DNA of 64,000 bases from Dolichospermum compactum NIES-806 (GTDB lineage: Bacteria > Cyanobacteriota > Cyanobacteriia > Cyanobacteriales > Nostocaceae), in the NCBI RefSeq assembly GCF_002368115.1, contig NZ_AP018316.1:1519136-1583135 (forward strand), in the 5' to 3' direction. Positions 36,675 to 46,668 of this stretch are shown here, piece by piece (the first letter of the stretch is position 1; the number at the start of each line of letters is the position of its first letter). The notes beneath the pieces were generated by a model. The model made no database searches and was not told the origin of the DNA. It saw nothing but the letters and a program-made list of their open reading frames with translations. Made by a program: the position numbers and the translations under genes.

Positions 36675-38519
36675 GTGAAACTACAATGGTTAATACCTAC
36701 TACTTTTGGTACTGTACTCATGCTATCATCGCCAACTTTAGCCGCAAAATTAGAATCTTGGCGATTTGATCGTAATCAAAATATCTTAGAAATTAACACA
36801 AATGGTGCTGTCAAACCACAAGCACAAGTAATTTTTAATCCCACTCGCTTAGTAATTGATTTACCAGGTGTTAAATTTGGACGTTCCCAATTAACTCAAC
36901 AAATAGGCGGAGGCATTCGGGAAATTCGCATTGGTCAATTTGATGAACAAACGACACGAATAGTTTTAGAAATAAATCCTGGTTACACCCTAGATCCTCA
37001 ACAAGTAAAATTTGTCGGTAAAAGTGCCAATCGCTGGACAGTAAAATTACCAAAATTAGAACTTAATACCAACTCAACTAATACTAATACTAATAATACT
37101 AATAATTACAATCTAGTCGGCATAGACTCCCCGCCGAAACCTGAGTTCTCACCAATTACTAAAATTGCCCGCAACAATAGAGGCATAACTCAACTTGAAA
37201 GTTTGCAAATTACTGGGGATGGCTTTTTTATCCGCACTAATGGTGGTAATCCTCAAACTAGAATCATAAGAAGCCGGGATAAAGACACAGTATTTATTGA
37301 CATTCTTAGTGCAACTTTATCACCCAACCTAACACAAGGAAATTTGGCAGTTAATAAACACGGTGTGGACAATATTGAATTTACCCAATCACAAATAACA
37401 CCAACATCTGTCCGCATGACCCTAAAAATCGCCGCAAATAGTCCTGACTGGCGAGTCACCTCCAGTAGCAGCGGTTTAATCATCCTTCCCAACAGGGGAA
37501 TTATCAATACACCTGAAAATGAGAATTTTCCCCCGACCAGAAACAATAACGGCTCAATTGCGACAATAGAATCTATAGAACTTACTGACAACGGCACACA
37601 ATTATTAATTAAAGCCGACCAAGTTATATCCGCTACCACAGGTTGGGATAAAAGTTCTGGTTTTTTCCGTATTACCATTCCCAATGCCAAATTAGCCAAC
37701 GAAGTCAAAGGCCCTACCTTTGATGCTAATAGTCCTATCATCAAACTCCGTCTGCAACCACAACCGCCAAATACTGTAGTTATCTTGGTTCAACCTGCAT
37801 CAGGTGTAACACTAGGTGTACCCAATCAGGTAGGAGATAAACTTCTGGGTCTAAAACTGCAACGATATCGTCAGATTAGACCACCCATGAATTTACCTCC
37901 CCTATTACCACCCAGACAACAACTACCTGACCTCAAACCCAGACAACCACGAATTAACCAAAGGCGCTCCGTTCGTAAAGGCAAAATAGTAGTTATAATT
38001 GACCCCGGACATGGTGGTAAAGACTCAGGGGCAATTGGTATCGGTGGAGTCCAGGAAAAAAATGTTATTTTACCAATTGGGAAAAGGATTGCAGAAGTTT
38101 TGGAACGAAACGGTATCCAAGTAATTATGACGCGAGACTCTGACTATTTTGTAACTCTACCAGGACGAGTGACAATGGCACAACGGGCCAATGCTGATGT
38201 GTTTGTCAGTATCCACGCTAATTCAGCCGGTGAGAGTCGTCCAGAAGTTAGTGGCTTAGAGACTTATCATTACGATAGTGGTTTAACACTCGCTCAAATT
38301 GTCCACAGTAAAATTCTGCAAAGTCTTAATGTCAGAGATAGGAAAGTGCGGAAAGCTAGATTTTATGTTCTTCGCAAAACTTCTATGCCCTCAATTTTAG
38401 TAGAAACCGGTTTCTTAACTGGTAGAGACGATGCTGCCAAACTGAGAACTTCAGCTTATCAAAATCAAATGGCCGATGCGATCGCCCAAGGCATACTTCA
38501 GTATTTAAAATCTAGATAA
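36675..38519 (+). CDS. amiC1: N-acetylmuramoyl-L-alanine amidase with AMIN domains
   Basis: A 614-residue exported amidase. A short signal peptide (about 4-22, ending TLAAK) is followed by an AMIN domain (about 25-125, LESWRFDRNQNILEINT), a second AMIN-like region (about 290-395), a Pro-rich linker (about 400-435) and a C-terminal amidase_3 domain (about 440-614) with IDPGHGGKDSGAIG, VSIHANSAG and the catalytic Glu in LVETGFLTG. It starts at GTG 36675 with AAGGAG upstream. In Nostoc sp. PCC 7120 the paralogues in this position (alr0092/alr0093) drill septal nanopores and are needed for cell communication and heterocyst formation. Naming follows that order. Confidence 0.9.
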   Translation: MKLQWLIPTTFGTVLMLSSPTLAAKLESWRFDRNQNILEINTNGAVKPQAQVIFNPTRLVIDLPGVKFGRSQLTQQIGGGIREIRIGQFDEQTTRIVLEINPGYTLDPQQVKFVGKSANRWTVKLPKLELNTNSTNTNTNNTNNYNLVGIDSPPKPEFSPITKIARNNRGITQLESLQITGDGFFIRTNGGNPQTRIIRSRDKDTVFIDILSATLSPNLTQGNLAVNKHGVDNIEFTQSQITPTSVRMTLKIAANSPDWRVTSSSSGLIILPNRGIINTPENENFPPTRNNNGSIATIESIELTDNGTQLLIKADQVISATTGWDKSSGFFRITIPNAKLANEVKGPTFDANSPIIKLRLQPQPPNTVVILVQPASGVTLGVPNQVGDKLLGLKLQRYRQIRPPMNLPPLLPPRQQLPDLKPRQPRINQRRSVRKGKIVVIIDPGHGGKDSGAIGIGGVQEKNVILPIGKRIAEVLERNGIQVIMTRDSDYFVTLPGRVTMAQRANADVFVSIHANSAGESRPEVSGLETYHYDSGLTLAQIVHSKILQSLNVRDRKVRKARFYVLRKTSMPSILVETGFLTGRDDAAKLRTSAYQNQMADAIAQGILQYLKSR

Positions 38520-38760
38520 ATAGTAATTTATATCACCTGTTATCTGATTCATTACCAATACTAGAAAAATGAACTTGTTGACCAAATGGTAATACTAAAC
38601 CGACTGTATGCTACAATCTTACGCCATTAGCCGTGTCTTACTACCAACACCAAAATCTTTTACTTGCACAAAGTTAAATTTGCAGCGGTGATGGTCTGAA
38701 GATTACCCCATAAGTCGAGATATTGACAAATCCCATCAATAGGAATCAGGAGAAAGGATT

Positions 38761-40626
38761 GTGAAACTACATTGGTTAATACCTAGCACTTTTGGAACTG
38801 TCTTCATCCTATCTTCGCCCGCTTTTGCCGCGAAATTAGAATCTTGGCGGTTTGATACTAATCAAAACCACTTAGAAATTAACACATCTAGCCCTGTCCA
38901 ACCCCAAGCCCAACTCATTTTTAACCCCACACGCTTAGTAATTGACTTACCAGGAACAGAACTTGGTCGTCCGTCCGTAACCCAACAAATTGGCAGCAAA
39001 ATTCGCACCATTCGCGTCGGTCAATTTGATGACCAAACAACACGCTTAGTGATCGAACTAGCCCCTGGTTACACCTTCAACCCTAAGCAAGTTAAATTTG
39101 TTCCCACCAATGGCAAACGTTGGATAGTAGAATTACCACAACCGGAGGTTGCTTCTGGGCAAACTGGAGAACCATCATTACCCCCAACATCCGATAAATC
39201 ATCTGAACCAACACTAGACCCCAGAAGTATTTACAACGTAGTTACCACCAACCGAATTACCCCATCTAATCGAGAAACCACCCCAGGGGTCGTCCAAATT
39301 GATAAATTGCGAGTTACAGGTGATGGATTTTTCATTAGCACCACTGGTGGCAATCCTCAACTGCAAATCAATCGCACTCAAGATAATCGCTCTGTCAATA
39401 TTGATATCATTGGCGCAGCCCTATCACCAAATATGGGACAACGGGATCTATTGATTAATCGCTATGGAGTCCGTCGTGTCCAATTTAGCCAAATATCCAG
39501 CAGTCCATCGGCTGTTCGCATGACCTTACAATTAGATAACACCAGTCGCAATTGGCAAGCATTAGCTAGTGGTAACAGTGGTTTTGTCGTCATTCCAGAT
39601 CCTTTCGCCAAATTACCTGAAAATAACCAATTGTCCGCACCATCACTGAGTGATTCCCCCGCAATTATTCAATCTGTAGAACTCAGTGGCAATGGCACAC
39701 AATTACTAATTAGAGCCGACCAAGCCATATCAGCCACCAACGGCTGGGATAGAAGCTCAGGTCTATTTCGTATTACTATTCCCAATGCTAAATTAGCTAA
39801 TCAGGTCAAGGGTCCGGATTTTACTAACAATAGCCCGATTCTGAGAGTTCGTCTCCAACCCCAATCTGACAATACTGTAATTATTCTTGTTCAACCTGCA
39901 TCTGGCGTTAGCTTTGGCGCATTGAATCAAATTACATCCCAATTATTAGCACTACAATTACAAACTAATCTCCGTACTCAACGTCCTCCAATTACACCAC
40001 CTGGATTTCCTGGATCACAAGATCCTCCAGGTTCTAGTACACCACCTCCGCAAACAAGACCTCAGCCTCGTCTACCAGTTCCTAATAGCAAAGTTTTAGT
40101 AGTTATTGATCCTGGACATGGCGGTAAAGATTCTGGCGCTCCTGGGCTAGGTGGTTTGCTAGAAAAGGATGTTGTTCTACCCATTAGTACCAAACTGGCA
40201 ACAATTTTAGAACAAAATGGTATCCAAGTTGTCCTCACGCGAGATGCTGACTTTTTTGTGGAACTGCAAGGAAGGGTGGATATAGCCAAGCGTGTTAATG
40301 CAACTTTATTTGTCAGTATTCATGCTAATGCTGTGAATAATAGACCTGATGTCAATGGTTTAGAAGTTTATTATTACGACAGCGGCTATACTTTAGCGGA
40401 TACTGTCCGACAAGCCATTCTCCAAAATATTAGTACCCTCAAGAATCGAGGCACTCGTAAAGCTAGATTTTATGTGCTGAGAAAAAATACTATGCCTGCT
40501 ATTTTAGTAGAAACAGGCTACATGACCGGTCGGGAAGATAATCCTCGCTTAGGATCACCTGAATATCAAAGTCGTATGGCTGAGGGCATAGCTAGTGGTA
40601 TTCTGAATTATTTAAAACAAAGATAA
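38761..40626 (+). CDS. amiC2: N-acetylmuramoyl-L-alanine amidase with AMIN domains (paralogue)
   Basis: A 621-residue paralogue of the gene 241 bases upstream, with the same order: signal peptide (ending PAFAAK), AMIN domain (LESWRFDTNQNHLEINT), second AMIN-like part, Pro/Thr/Gln-rich linker (about 405-440) and amidase_3 domain with IDPGHGGKDSGAPG, VSIHANAVN and VETGYMTG. It starts at GTG 38761 after AGGAGAAAGG. In the position of AmiC2/HcwA of Nostoc, the septal amidase required for nanopores and diazotrophic growth. Both copies appear functional by motif. Confidence 0.92.
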   Translation: MKLHWLIPSTFGTVFILSSPAFAAKLESWRFDTNQNHLEINTSSPVQPQAQLIFNPTRLVIDLPGTELGRPSVTQQIGSKIRTIRVGQFDDQTTRLVIELAPGYTFNPKQVKFVPTNGKRWIVELPQPEVASGQTGEPSLPPTSDKSSEPTLDPRSIYNVVTTNRITPSNRETTPGVVQIDKLRVTGDGFFISTTGGNPQLQINRTQDNRSVNIDIIGAALSPNMGQRDLLINRYGVRRVQFSQISSSPSAVRMTLQLDNTSRNWQALASGNSGFVVIPDPFAKLPENNQLSAPSLSDSPAIIQSVELSGNGTQLLIRADQAISATNGWDRSSGLFRITIPNAKLANQVKGPDFTNNSPILRVRLQPQSDNTVIILVQPASGVSFGALNQITSQLLALQLQTNLRTQRPPITPPGFPGSQDPPGSSTPPPQTRPQPRLPVPNSKVLVVIDPGHGGKDSGAPGLGGLLEKDVVLPISTKLATILEQNGIQVVLTRDADFFVELQGRVDIAKRVNATLFVSIHANAVNNRPDVNGLEVYYYDSGYTLADTVRQAILQNISTLKNRGTRKARFYVLRKNTMPAILVETGYMTGREDNPRLGSPEYQSRMAEGIASGILNYLKQR

Positions 40627-40716
40627 TTATCGTCAGTTATTTTTTGTCAGTTGTTCTTTGTTTTTTCTTGACTACTGACCACTGACTACTAACCACAATC
40701 CAAATTAATATTTGCT

Positions 40717-41562
40717 GTGTATTCATCTTCTATTTTTGATACTTTTTCCCCCCAAGAACCTCAACGCGCTCCGATTGGGGTATTTGACAGTGGAGTTGGC
40801 GGACTAACTGTACTGCGACAAATCTATCAACAACTTCCTAATGAATCCATTATTTATGTAGGGGATACAGCCCGTCTTCCCTATGGTATTCGTTCCCAAA
40901 CAGAAATACTCCAATTCGTCCGAGAAATCCTCCATTGGATGCAGCAGCAACGGGTGAAAATGGCAATTATGGCCTGTAACACCAGTTCGGCTCTGGCATT
41001 AGATATAGTCCGTCAAGAATTTAATTTCCCCATTTTAGGGGTGATTCTACCTGGTGCAAAGGCAGCAGTCCAACAAGGACAACGGATTGGTGTGATTGCT
41101 ACTCCAGCTACGGCTCAAAGCAATGCCTATCGTCAAGCTATTTTAGAAATTCAATCTAATGTCCAAGTCTGGCAAGTCAGTTGCCCAGAATTTGTCCCAC
41201 TCATTGAACAAAATCGCATCCACGATCCTTATACTATAGAAATAGCCAAAACTTATCTAGAACCTTTGATTCAGAAAGAAATAGATACTTTAGTTTATGG
41301 TTGTACCCATTATCCCCTTTTGTCGCCCATCTTGCGATCGCTCCTTCCCCAGCAAGTCAAGCTCATTGACCCAGCAGTTCATGTCGCCGCCGCTTGCTCT
41401 CAAGAATTAGATATACTAGGGATTAGGAATATTCATCCACCAATGCCTACACGCTTCGCTGTCAGCGGTTGTTCCCAGCAATTTACCCAATCTAGCTTAC
41501 AATGGTTGGGCTATACCCCAATGGTAGAACAAGTATGTTTTGCTGATACTGTCCTCTCTTAA
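40717..41562 (+). CDS. murI: Glutamate racemase
   Basis: The 281-residue enzyme makes D-glutamate for peptidoglycan. PIGVFDSGVGGLTVLRQI (about 20-37), the two catalytic cysteines in AIMACNTSSAL and VYGCTHYPLL, and YVGDTARLPYG are all present. The start is GTG 40717, 90 bases behind amiC2, with a dispersed TTGACTACTGACCACTGAC repeat in between. It fits the wall theme of the cluster. Confidence 0.95.
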   Translation: MYSSSIFDTFSPQEPQRAPIGVFDSGVGGLTVLRQIYQQLPNESIIYVGDTARLPYGIRSQTEILQFVREILHWMQQQRVKMAIMACNTSSALALDIVRQEFNFPILGVILPGAKAAVQQGQRIGVIATPATAQSNAYRQAILEIQSNVQVWQVSCPEFVPLIEQNRIHDPYTIEIAKTYLEPLIQKEIDTLVYGCTHYPLLSPILRSLLPQQVKLIDPAVHVAAACSQELDILGIRNIHPPMPTRFAVSGCSQQFTQSSLQWLGYTPMVEQVCFADTVLS

Positions 41563-41574
41563 AGTCCAGAAGTA

Positions 41575-41594
41575 GGGGCGCAGGGCCTGCGCCC
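41575..41594. terminator. Palindrome after murI
   Basis: GGGCGCAGG (41576-41584) and CCTGCGCCC (41586-41594) form a near-perfect palindrome followed by AAAAAC. A relative follows the MFS gene at 15000-15020. Position suggests a terminator, though no T-run follows on the plus strand. Confidence 0.4.
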
Positions 41595-41640
41595 AAAAAC
41601 TAGTCAGCAGCAAAGGTATTTATCTCCTCTTTCCCCTACT

Positions 41641-41737
41641 ACAACACGGCGTAAACAAACCAACCATTCTAAATCACCAAAAAGCCTATACTGTCTTCGT
41701 TTTGACTTTTGACTTTTGACTTCCGCCTTGCGGTACT
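41641..41737. repeat. ACAACACGGCGTAAA dispersed repeat, copy 2
   Basis: Near-identical to 30884-30978 (CCAACCATTCTAAATCA, GCCTATACTGTC and two TTTTGACTTTTGAC words), here ending in the palindromic TTCCGCCTTGCGGTACT. Non-coding. Confidence 0.75.
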
Positions 41738-41755
41738 GCTCCCTACAAGTTGCTT

Positions 41756-41953
41756 TCATTGACTATTGACAGCCTGAGTTACATTTGTAGTTAATTCTCG
41801 TTGCTGCTTATATTTATTCTGAACAGAATCAGAGCCGCTTTGAGAAATATTCTTTCTGCTTGCTCGCTTTGCTAAAGCTAATAACAAATATACACTAAAC
41901 AAATAGCCAGCAGCTAAAATAAATATCATCATAGGCATATTTCTGTAAATCAT
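41756..41953 (-). CDS. Small single-helix membrane protein
   Basis: A possible 65-residue protein starting MIYRNMPMMIFILAAGYLF. One membrane helix (about 8-28) is followed by a Lys/Arg/Ser/Gln-rich cytoplasmic-type tail. I do not recognise a family. ATG 41953 was chosen over the longer frame because it opens just before the helix. It lies alone between murI and sds; it may be real, given the clean helix-tail organisation, but there is no homology argument. Confidence 0.4.
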   Translation of the reverse strand: MIYRNMPMMIFILAAGYLFSVYLLLALAKRASRKNISQSGSDSVQNKYKQQRELTTNVTQAVNSQ

Positions 41954-42786
41954 TGTTCCACCATCTTTAATTACTAGGGAATATAAAATTGCATACAAAA
42001 CCAGCAGAACTCAATTAATCAAGCACACCCTTGATAAATGTAGTTAGCTATACAAAACATTCCAGTCGAAAACTAATTTTCTCTGGTCAATCAATCTATT
42101 TTCTTTAATATCAACTTTCCCAGGCTATACATCCGACAGCAGCAAATTTACTCGACAGCAAACTTAAACCGCGCTCATCAGCAGTCTACCCAGCCTGTGT
42201 TATTGACCTCACACCAATTTAAATAAATGTACGCTAATACCCAACGTGCGTTGAATGCATTGAGTTAGTTCCATAACTGGAAAGGCACAATTCAGATCAA
42301 ATAGGCACGGTCATTGCCTAGAATTTAGGAATTATTCCTATTTTCGCTTTGGCGACGAGTTATTTTAGACTCACAACGCTATTACGTAAAATCATCAAAT
42401 GATGGTTTTACTTTGGAAGTGAATAATCTGAAAAATTTAACATCTCTAGGTATTAGCCTAACACAGCCAACCTGAATTTGAAGCTAATTTCTGGACTAAA
42501 TTTAAAAATTTTTTCTTGCTCACCGCCAACTTGAAATTGCCGTCAATGCGTGTTATTTTATTGACATCAAAGTTCTCGTTACTACGCAATTTATTAATTA
42601 ACTTTAGCAAAAACAATTTAAATTTAAGACAGCCTACTATTGTAACACATTCATAATCTAATGTGTGAATAACGCAATAGATATTAAAAATCATATTGCT
42701 GAAGGAAAACTTTGCGCTGACACTGGGTTATCTTAAAATTAAAGAATATGTAAACTTTCGTAACCTAAGTCAGAGTCCGCCCATCC
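41954..42786. other. Long AT-rich gap before sds
   Basis: An 830-base stretch without a convincing gene. A minus-strand frame at 42458-42694 (78 codons, basic and hydrophobic) has no family features and no good start. The sds promoter should be in 42690-42780; nothing definite is seen. Confidence 0.55.
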
Positions 42787-43758
42787 ATGACCCCAGCCAC
42801 CTCCCTGTTTACCCCTGTGGAAGCAGACCTGCAAATACTAGCAGATAACCTTAAACAGCTAGTTGGAAATCGCCACCCCATTCTCTATGCCGCAGCCGAA
42901 CACTTATTCGGTGCTGGGGGGAAGCGAATCAGACCTGCAATAGTGCTACTTATATCGCGGGCAACCATGCTCGAAGAAGATATTACCCCGCGTCACCGAC
43001 GACTGGCAGAAATTACAGAAATGATTCACACAGCCAGTCTAGTCCATGATGATGTAGTAGATGAATCAAATGTTCGTCGCGGTGTACCGACTGTACATAG
43101 TTTGTTTGGTAATCGCATTGCTGTGCTTGCAGGGGATTTTCTCTTTGCACAATCGTCTTGGTATTTAGCAAATCTAAATAATTTGGATGTTGTTAAACTG
43201 CTTTCTGAAGTAATTATGGACTTAGCCGCTGGAGAAATCCAACAAGGGCTAAATCGCTTTGATGCTAGTCTTTCTACGGAAACCTACCTGCAAAAAAGCT
43301 ATTACAAAACAGCCTCATTAATTGCTAACAGTTCTAAGGCTGCTGGATTGATTAGTGAAACATCCCTAGAAACTGCCGAACACTTGTACAGCTATGGTCG
43401 CAATTTAGGTCTTTCCTTTCAAATAGTAGATGATATTCTTGATTTCACCAGTTCAACAGACACCCTGGGTAAACCAGCGGGTTCTGACCTCAAAAGTGGC
43501 AACCTGACAGCACCAGTTTTATTTGCTTTAGAAGAAAAACCCTACTTAGAAGTCCTGATTGAACGAGAGTTTTCCCAGGCAGGGGATTTAGAGCAAGCAC
43601 TGGCACTAATCCATGATAGTCGAGGTATCCAAAGAGCTAGAGAATTAGCTGCTCACCATGCTAAGTTAGCCACCGAGTCTATCGGTGTTTTAGAACCATC
43701 AGCATCACGTGAAGCGCTGATGAATTTGACCGACTATGTACTAAGTCGGCTCTACTAA
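42787..43758 (+). CDS. sds: All-trans polyprenyl (solanesyl) diphosphate synthase
   Basis: A 323-residue trans-prenyltransferase with both aspartate-rich motifs, LVHDDVVDES (about 91-100) and VDDILDF (about 216-222), plus GGKRIRPAIVLL. It would extend farnesyl or geranylgeranyl diphosphate to the C45 tail of plastoquinone. The full family length is present. The UbiD decarboxylase at the start of the window could act in the same quinone pathway. Confidence 0.92.
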   Translation: MTPATSLFTPVEADLQILADNLKQLVGNRHPILYAAAEHLFGAGGKRIRPAIVLLISRATMLEEDITPRHRRLAEITEMIHTASLVHDDVVDESNVRRGVPTVHSLFGNRIAVLAGDFLFAQSSWYLANLNNLDVVKLLSEVIMDLAAGEIQQGLNRFDASLSTETYLQKSYYKTASLIANSSKAAGLISETSLETAEHLYSYGRNLGLSFQIVDDILDFTSSTDTLGKPAGSDLKSGNLTAPVLFALEEKPYLEVLIEREFSQAGDLEQALALIHDSRGIQRARELAAHHAKLATESIGVLEPSASREALMNLTDYVLSRLY

Positions 43759-43823
43759 AAAAAAGTTAAGGCGATTTAAGATTTGGGATTGTGGACATTA
43801 AATTTCCTAAATCCCAAATTTAG

Positions 43824-44297
43824 TTAGGCAATATTAGGAGGAACTTTTTTTTGGGTTGTAAGTTGCTGTAATTGTTGCTGGATAAGCTTTTCTAGCTCAG
43901 AACGCCGTACCTCTACAGTATTGGTTAAATTTCCTGATGTTTCCATAAAAACTATGCTGTGTAATGGTTTCAGGGCTACCAATTGGAATAAAATTTGAGT
44001 AACATCCATGAGGGTTGGCAGCAAGTGAGGGTCACGCCCAGCATCTGAGATTAGGGAAACATCTTGTATGGTAGGGAAAGCGTAAATAACTTGCTTTTCT
44101 ATTCCTGGATTTGCGCGATTGCTCAATGTAGTTAGAACCCAATCTTGCTCAGAATTTTGGAGAATAAAGTATTGGTAGTGGTTTAACTTTTGGGCAATGG
44201 CGATTAATACAGGGGCGATTGATACCATAATCTGTGGTGTCACGCCATCCTGGGGTGCATTGTCTATCAGCAATTGAATTTGTGCTTCTAAATCCAT
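43824..44297 (-). CDS. Conserved cyanobacterial hypothetical protein
   Basis: A 157-residue alpha/beta protein (MDLEAQIQLLIDNAPQDGVTP ...) with no signal or membrane segment and a Gln-rich C-terminal helix (LEKLIQQQLQQL). I recall a protein of this kind between sds and hetZ in related strains but know no function. It is convergent with sds and divergent from hetZ. The ATG at 44297 is taken; another ATG is one codon upstream. Confidence 0.65.
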   Translation of the reverse strand: MDLEAQIQLLIDNAPQDGVTPQIMVSIAPVLIAIAQKLNHYQYFILQNSEQDWVLTTLSNRANPGIEKQVIYAFPTIQDVSLISDAGRDPHLLPTLMDVTQILFQLVALKPLHSIVFMETSGNLTNTVEVRRSELEKLIQQQLQQLTTQKKVPPNIA

Positions 44298-44454
44298 CAT
44301 GAGTTGTAAATGACTTTTGGATAATGGCTAAAACATGAGCAAGAAAATATTCCACCAAATTGGGATTCACAAGTTCAATCGGCTTATGCCACATATCCTC
44401 ACTGTAAATTGGTTTGCGTTTGACTTGTATACAACAACCATGAAACTATTATCC

Positions 44455-44500
44455 AAAGTCTAACAAGTCGTGTCCAAAGTATGTTAGGGTCTTTTTGAGA
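44455..44500 (+). promoter_or_regulatory. hetZ leader with possible HetR-like half sites
   Basis: AAGTCTAACAAG (44456-44467) and GTTAGGGTC (about 44483-44491) resemble, in part, the GTCTAACCCC core reported for HetR-regulated promoters. hetZ is known to be HetR-dependent. The match is partial, so this is only a candidate operator. Confidence 0.3.
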
Positions 44501-44509
44501 ACTGGGACT

Positions 44510-45697
44510 ATGAATTCAACAGCAATCGCAACTAATCAGGGGAAAATTTCTATCAGCGTGGAGGTCATCTTTCAATTCCTATTTAGGGAACTTCAACAGT
44601 CAACTAAGGCTTCGGAGCAAAATTGTCACGATGTGTCGGTGAGAATTACTAACGAAGTTCTGCGGATTTGCAATGAAAGTAAACGCATTCAAACTTCCGG
44701 GTCTGTAGAAAGTTCAGCCATGAGCCTAGCTAAACATCGGTTACAACAGTGTATTCGATACTATCAGTTAGGTTCAAGTCGTGGAAGGGTAGAATTACAC
44801 AGCACACTGAGTGCTATTGTTTATCGTTATATTAATCCCCCTCACAAGCAATTAAGCTATCAAGGGCGATTGACTATCATTGAAGATTTTCTCCAGAGTT
44901 TTTATCTGGAGGCTTTAAATGCTTTTAGAAGGGAGAACCAATTAGGTCCGACCTATCGCCCCCAGACTCTGTTGGAATTGGGAGAATACATGGCATTTAC
45001 CGAACGATATGGTAAACGTCGGATTCCACTCCCTGGAAGGCAGCAACAGCTAATTATTTTGCGGGCGCAAACCTTTTCCAAACAACAGCCTTTAGAAACA
45101 AGTGTAGATATAGAACAGGCATCAGAGGGTGGTAGTGGTGAGTTTGACGGTTCTTGGGAAGAGCCAGCTATCCATCAATTGCGCTCGGCTATGGCTATGC
45201 AGCCCGAACCAGAAGAAGATACCCTGCGCTCGGTTGTGATTACTGAATTAATAGATTATTTAGAAGAAAAAGAACAATCTGACTGTGCTGATTACTTTGC
45301 TTTGCGTCTTCAAGATTTATCAGCACCAGAGATTGAGTCAATTTTAGGTTTAACATCTCGGCAGCGTGATTACTTACAGCAACGGTTTAAATATCATTTA
45401 ATTCGGTTTGCTCTTTTACATCGTTGGGAATTGGTTCATGAGTGGTTGGAAGTTTCTTTGCCAACTAATTTGGGTTTAACTCCAATTCAATGGGAAACTT
45501 ACTTAGCACAACTAGATGAGAAACAAAAGTCTATCTTAGATTTGAAGCAGCAAGGAAAACCTGATGAGCAAATATCGAAGACATTAGGCTTGTCAATGGC
45601 ACAATTACAAAAACGTTGGTTTAAGATTTTAGAACAAGCTTGGGAAATTCGGAATTCTTTAGTGTCCGGATCTAGTGCATCTACCCATGAATGGTGA
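44510..45697 (+). CDS. hetZ: Heterocyst differentiation regulator HetZ
   Basis: The 395-residue product corresponds closely in length to HetZ (about 401 residues in Nostoc sp. PCC 7120), a DNA-binding regulator acting after HetR in early heterocyst differentiation. Characteristic stretches are SSRGRVELHSTLSAIVYRY, LTIIEDFLQSFYLEALNAFRR and YMAFTERYGKRRIPLPGRQQ; the C-terminal half holds sigma-factor-like helix-turn-helix segments (EQSDCADYFALRLQDLSAPEI, KQQGKPDEQISKTLGLSMAQL). ATG 44510 is chosen over an upstream TTG. It is followed by patU, as in other heterocyst formers. The identification rests on remembered family features and on gene order. Confidence 0.88.
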   Translation: MNSTAIATNQGKISISVEVIFQFLFRELQQSTKASEQNCHDVSVRITNEVLRICNESKRIQTSGSVESSAMSLAKHRLQQCIRYYQLGSSRGRVELHSTLSAIVYRYINPPHKQLSYQGRLTIIEDFLQSFYLEALNAFRRENQLGPTYRPQTLLELGEYMAFTERYGKRRIPLPGRQQQLIILRAQTFSKQQPLETSVDIEQASEGGSGEFDGSWEEPAIHQLRSAMAMQPEPEEDTLRSVVITELIDYLEEKEQSDCADYFALRLQDLSAPEIESILGLTSRQRDYLQQRFKYHLIRFALLHRWELVHEWLEVSLPTNLGLTPIQWETYLAQLDEKQKSILDLKQQGKPDEQISKTLGLSMAQLQKRWFKILEQAWEIRNSLVSGSSASTHEW

Positions 45698-45891
45698 CTT
45701 GTGAATCTTCACAAAATGATCAACTTGCTTGGGTATTGAAAAATTATAACTTCAACACTTACGGGTATAGCTTGTTATAATGTGAGGAAATTGACGGGGT
45801 AGATATTTATCTCCAGATAGTAGCCAAATTATTGGTGAACTCAAATTGATAAGAAAAGCCCCAAACCTTTCAATTGGGAGAAATTCCTACT

Positions 45892-46668
45892 GTGCAAGAA
45901 CGTTTTCAAGCTATTCTTAAGCGTCGTTTACAAGACCAAGTAGAAAAAAATCCGCCGTTGTTCCCCTGGGAAACACAATCAATGGAGTATCCCGACTGTG
46001 TAGAAGAACAATCTCTGGGTTTAGTTCCTGTTTGGGGGTGGACTGTCCACCAATCTAAGCTTAATTTGCCTATTCCTTTGCCTGAAAAAGTTTTTTGGCA
46101 ATTGCTGGAGAAATGTCAGGTGTTATTGACATCTTCTTTACCTCTGGGAGCTAAGTTAGTTCAGGTGGTAGAAAGTATGTTTCCTACGGATGCTCAAGCT
46201 ATTAATGATTTGGCTGGGTTAGTCCTGAGAAGCTCTTATCGTTCTGCTGATACTTTGACGGCTACGGCTGATGTTGAGAGCGATTATTTTGATTTATTAC
46301 CACGGCAACAAATGGCTTTGTCTTTAATGGCAGCCAAGCAGTTGTTGGAAAATTTAACTTTGCCAATTTCATTTACTCAGCCACTGGTAGAAAGACAATG
46401 GCTCACTACGGTGGGGACTTTGAGTATTCGAGTAGAATTACGGGATTTAGGTAAGTTCATGAAGTTGACGGTTCAGGGTGAATTACCTACGCCGGGGATT
46501 TTACAACTCCGGGGTAATGATACTCAAGAATTTGTGAAATCTGAGACTTCAGAAATACCAGTTATAGAGTTACAAATTGATAGAAATCAGCCAATTTATA
46601 CTTTGGCAGTGGAGTTCCCTGGATTAGATCAACAGCCTTTATTGTTGGCTATTCAGGTGAAAATCTAA
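45892..46668 (+). CDS. patU: Heterocyst pattern protein PatU, undivided
   Basis: The 258-residue frame is continuous, whereas in Nostoc sp. PCC 7120 the gene is split into patU5 and patU3. It begins MQERFQAILKRRLQDQVEKNPPLFPWE and ends in a beta-rich part (YTLAVEFPGLDQQPLLLAIQVKI). PatU3 is known to affect heterocyst pattern and to interact with HetZ. GTG 45892 with GGGAG 11 bases ahead is preferred; an upstream in-frame TTG at 45874 would add six residues. It lies 194 bases behind hetZ on the same strand. Confidence 0.85.
   Translation: MQERFQAILKRRLQDQVEKNPPLFPWETQSMEYPDCVEEQSLGLVPVWGWTVHQSKLNLPIPLPEKVFWQLLEKCQVLLTSSLPLGAKLVQVVESMFPTDAQAINDLAGLVLRSSYRSADTLTATADVESDYFDLLPRQQMALSLMAAKQLLENLTLPISFTQPLVERQWLTTVGTLSIRVELRDLGKFMKLTVQGELPTPGILQLRGNDTQEFVKSETSEIPVIELQIDRNQPIYTLAVEFPGLDQQPLLLAIQVKI

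Noticed and set aside
42458..42694. 78-codon minus-strand frame upstream of sds
   Set aside because: No recognisable family, no good start context, and composition no different from the surrounding AT-rich gap.
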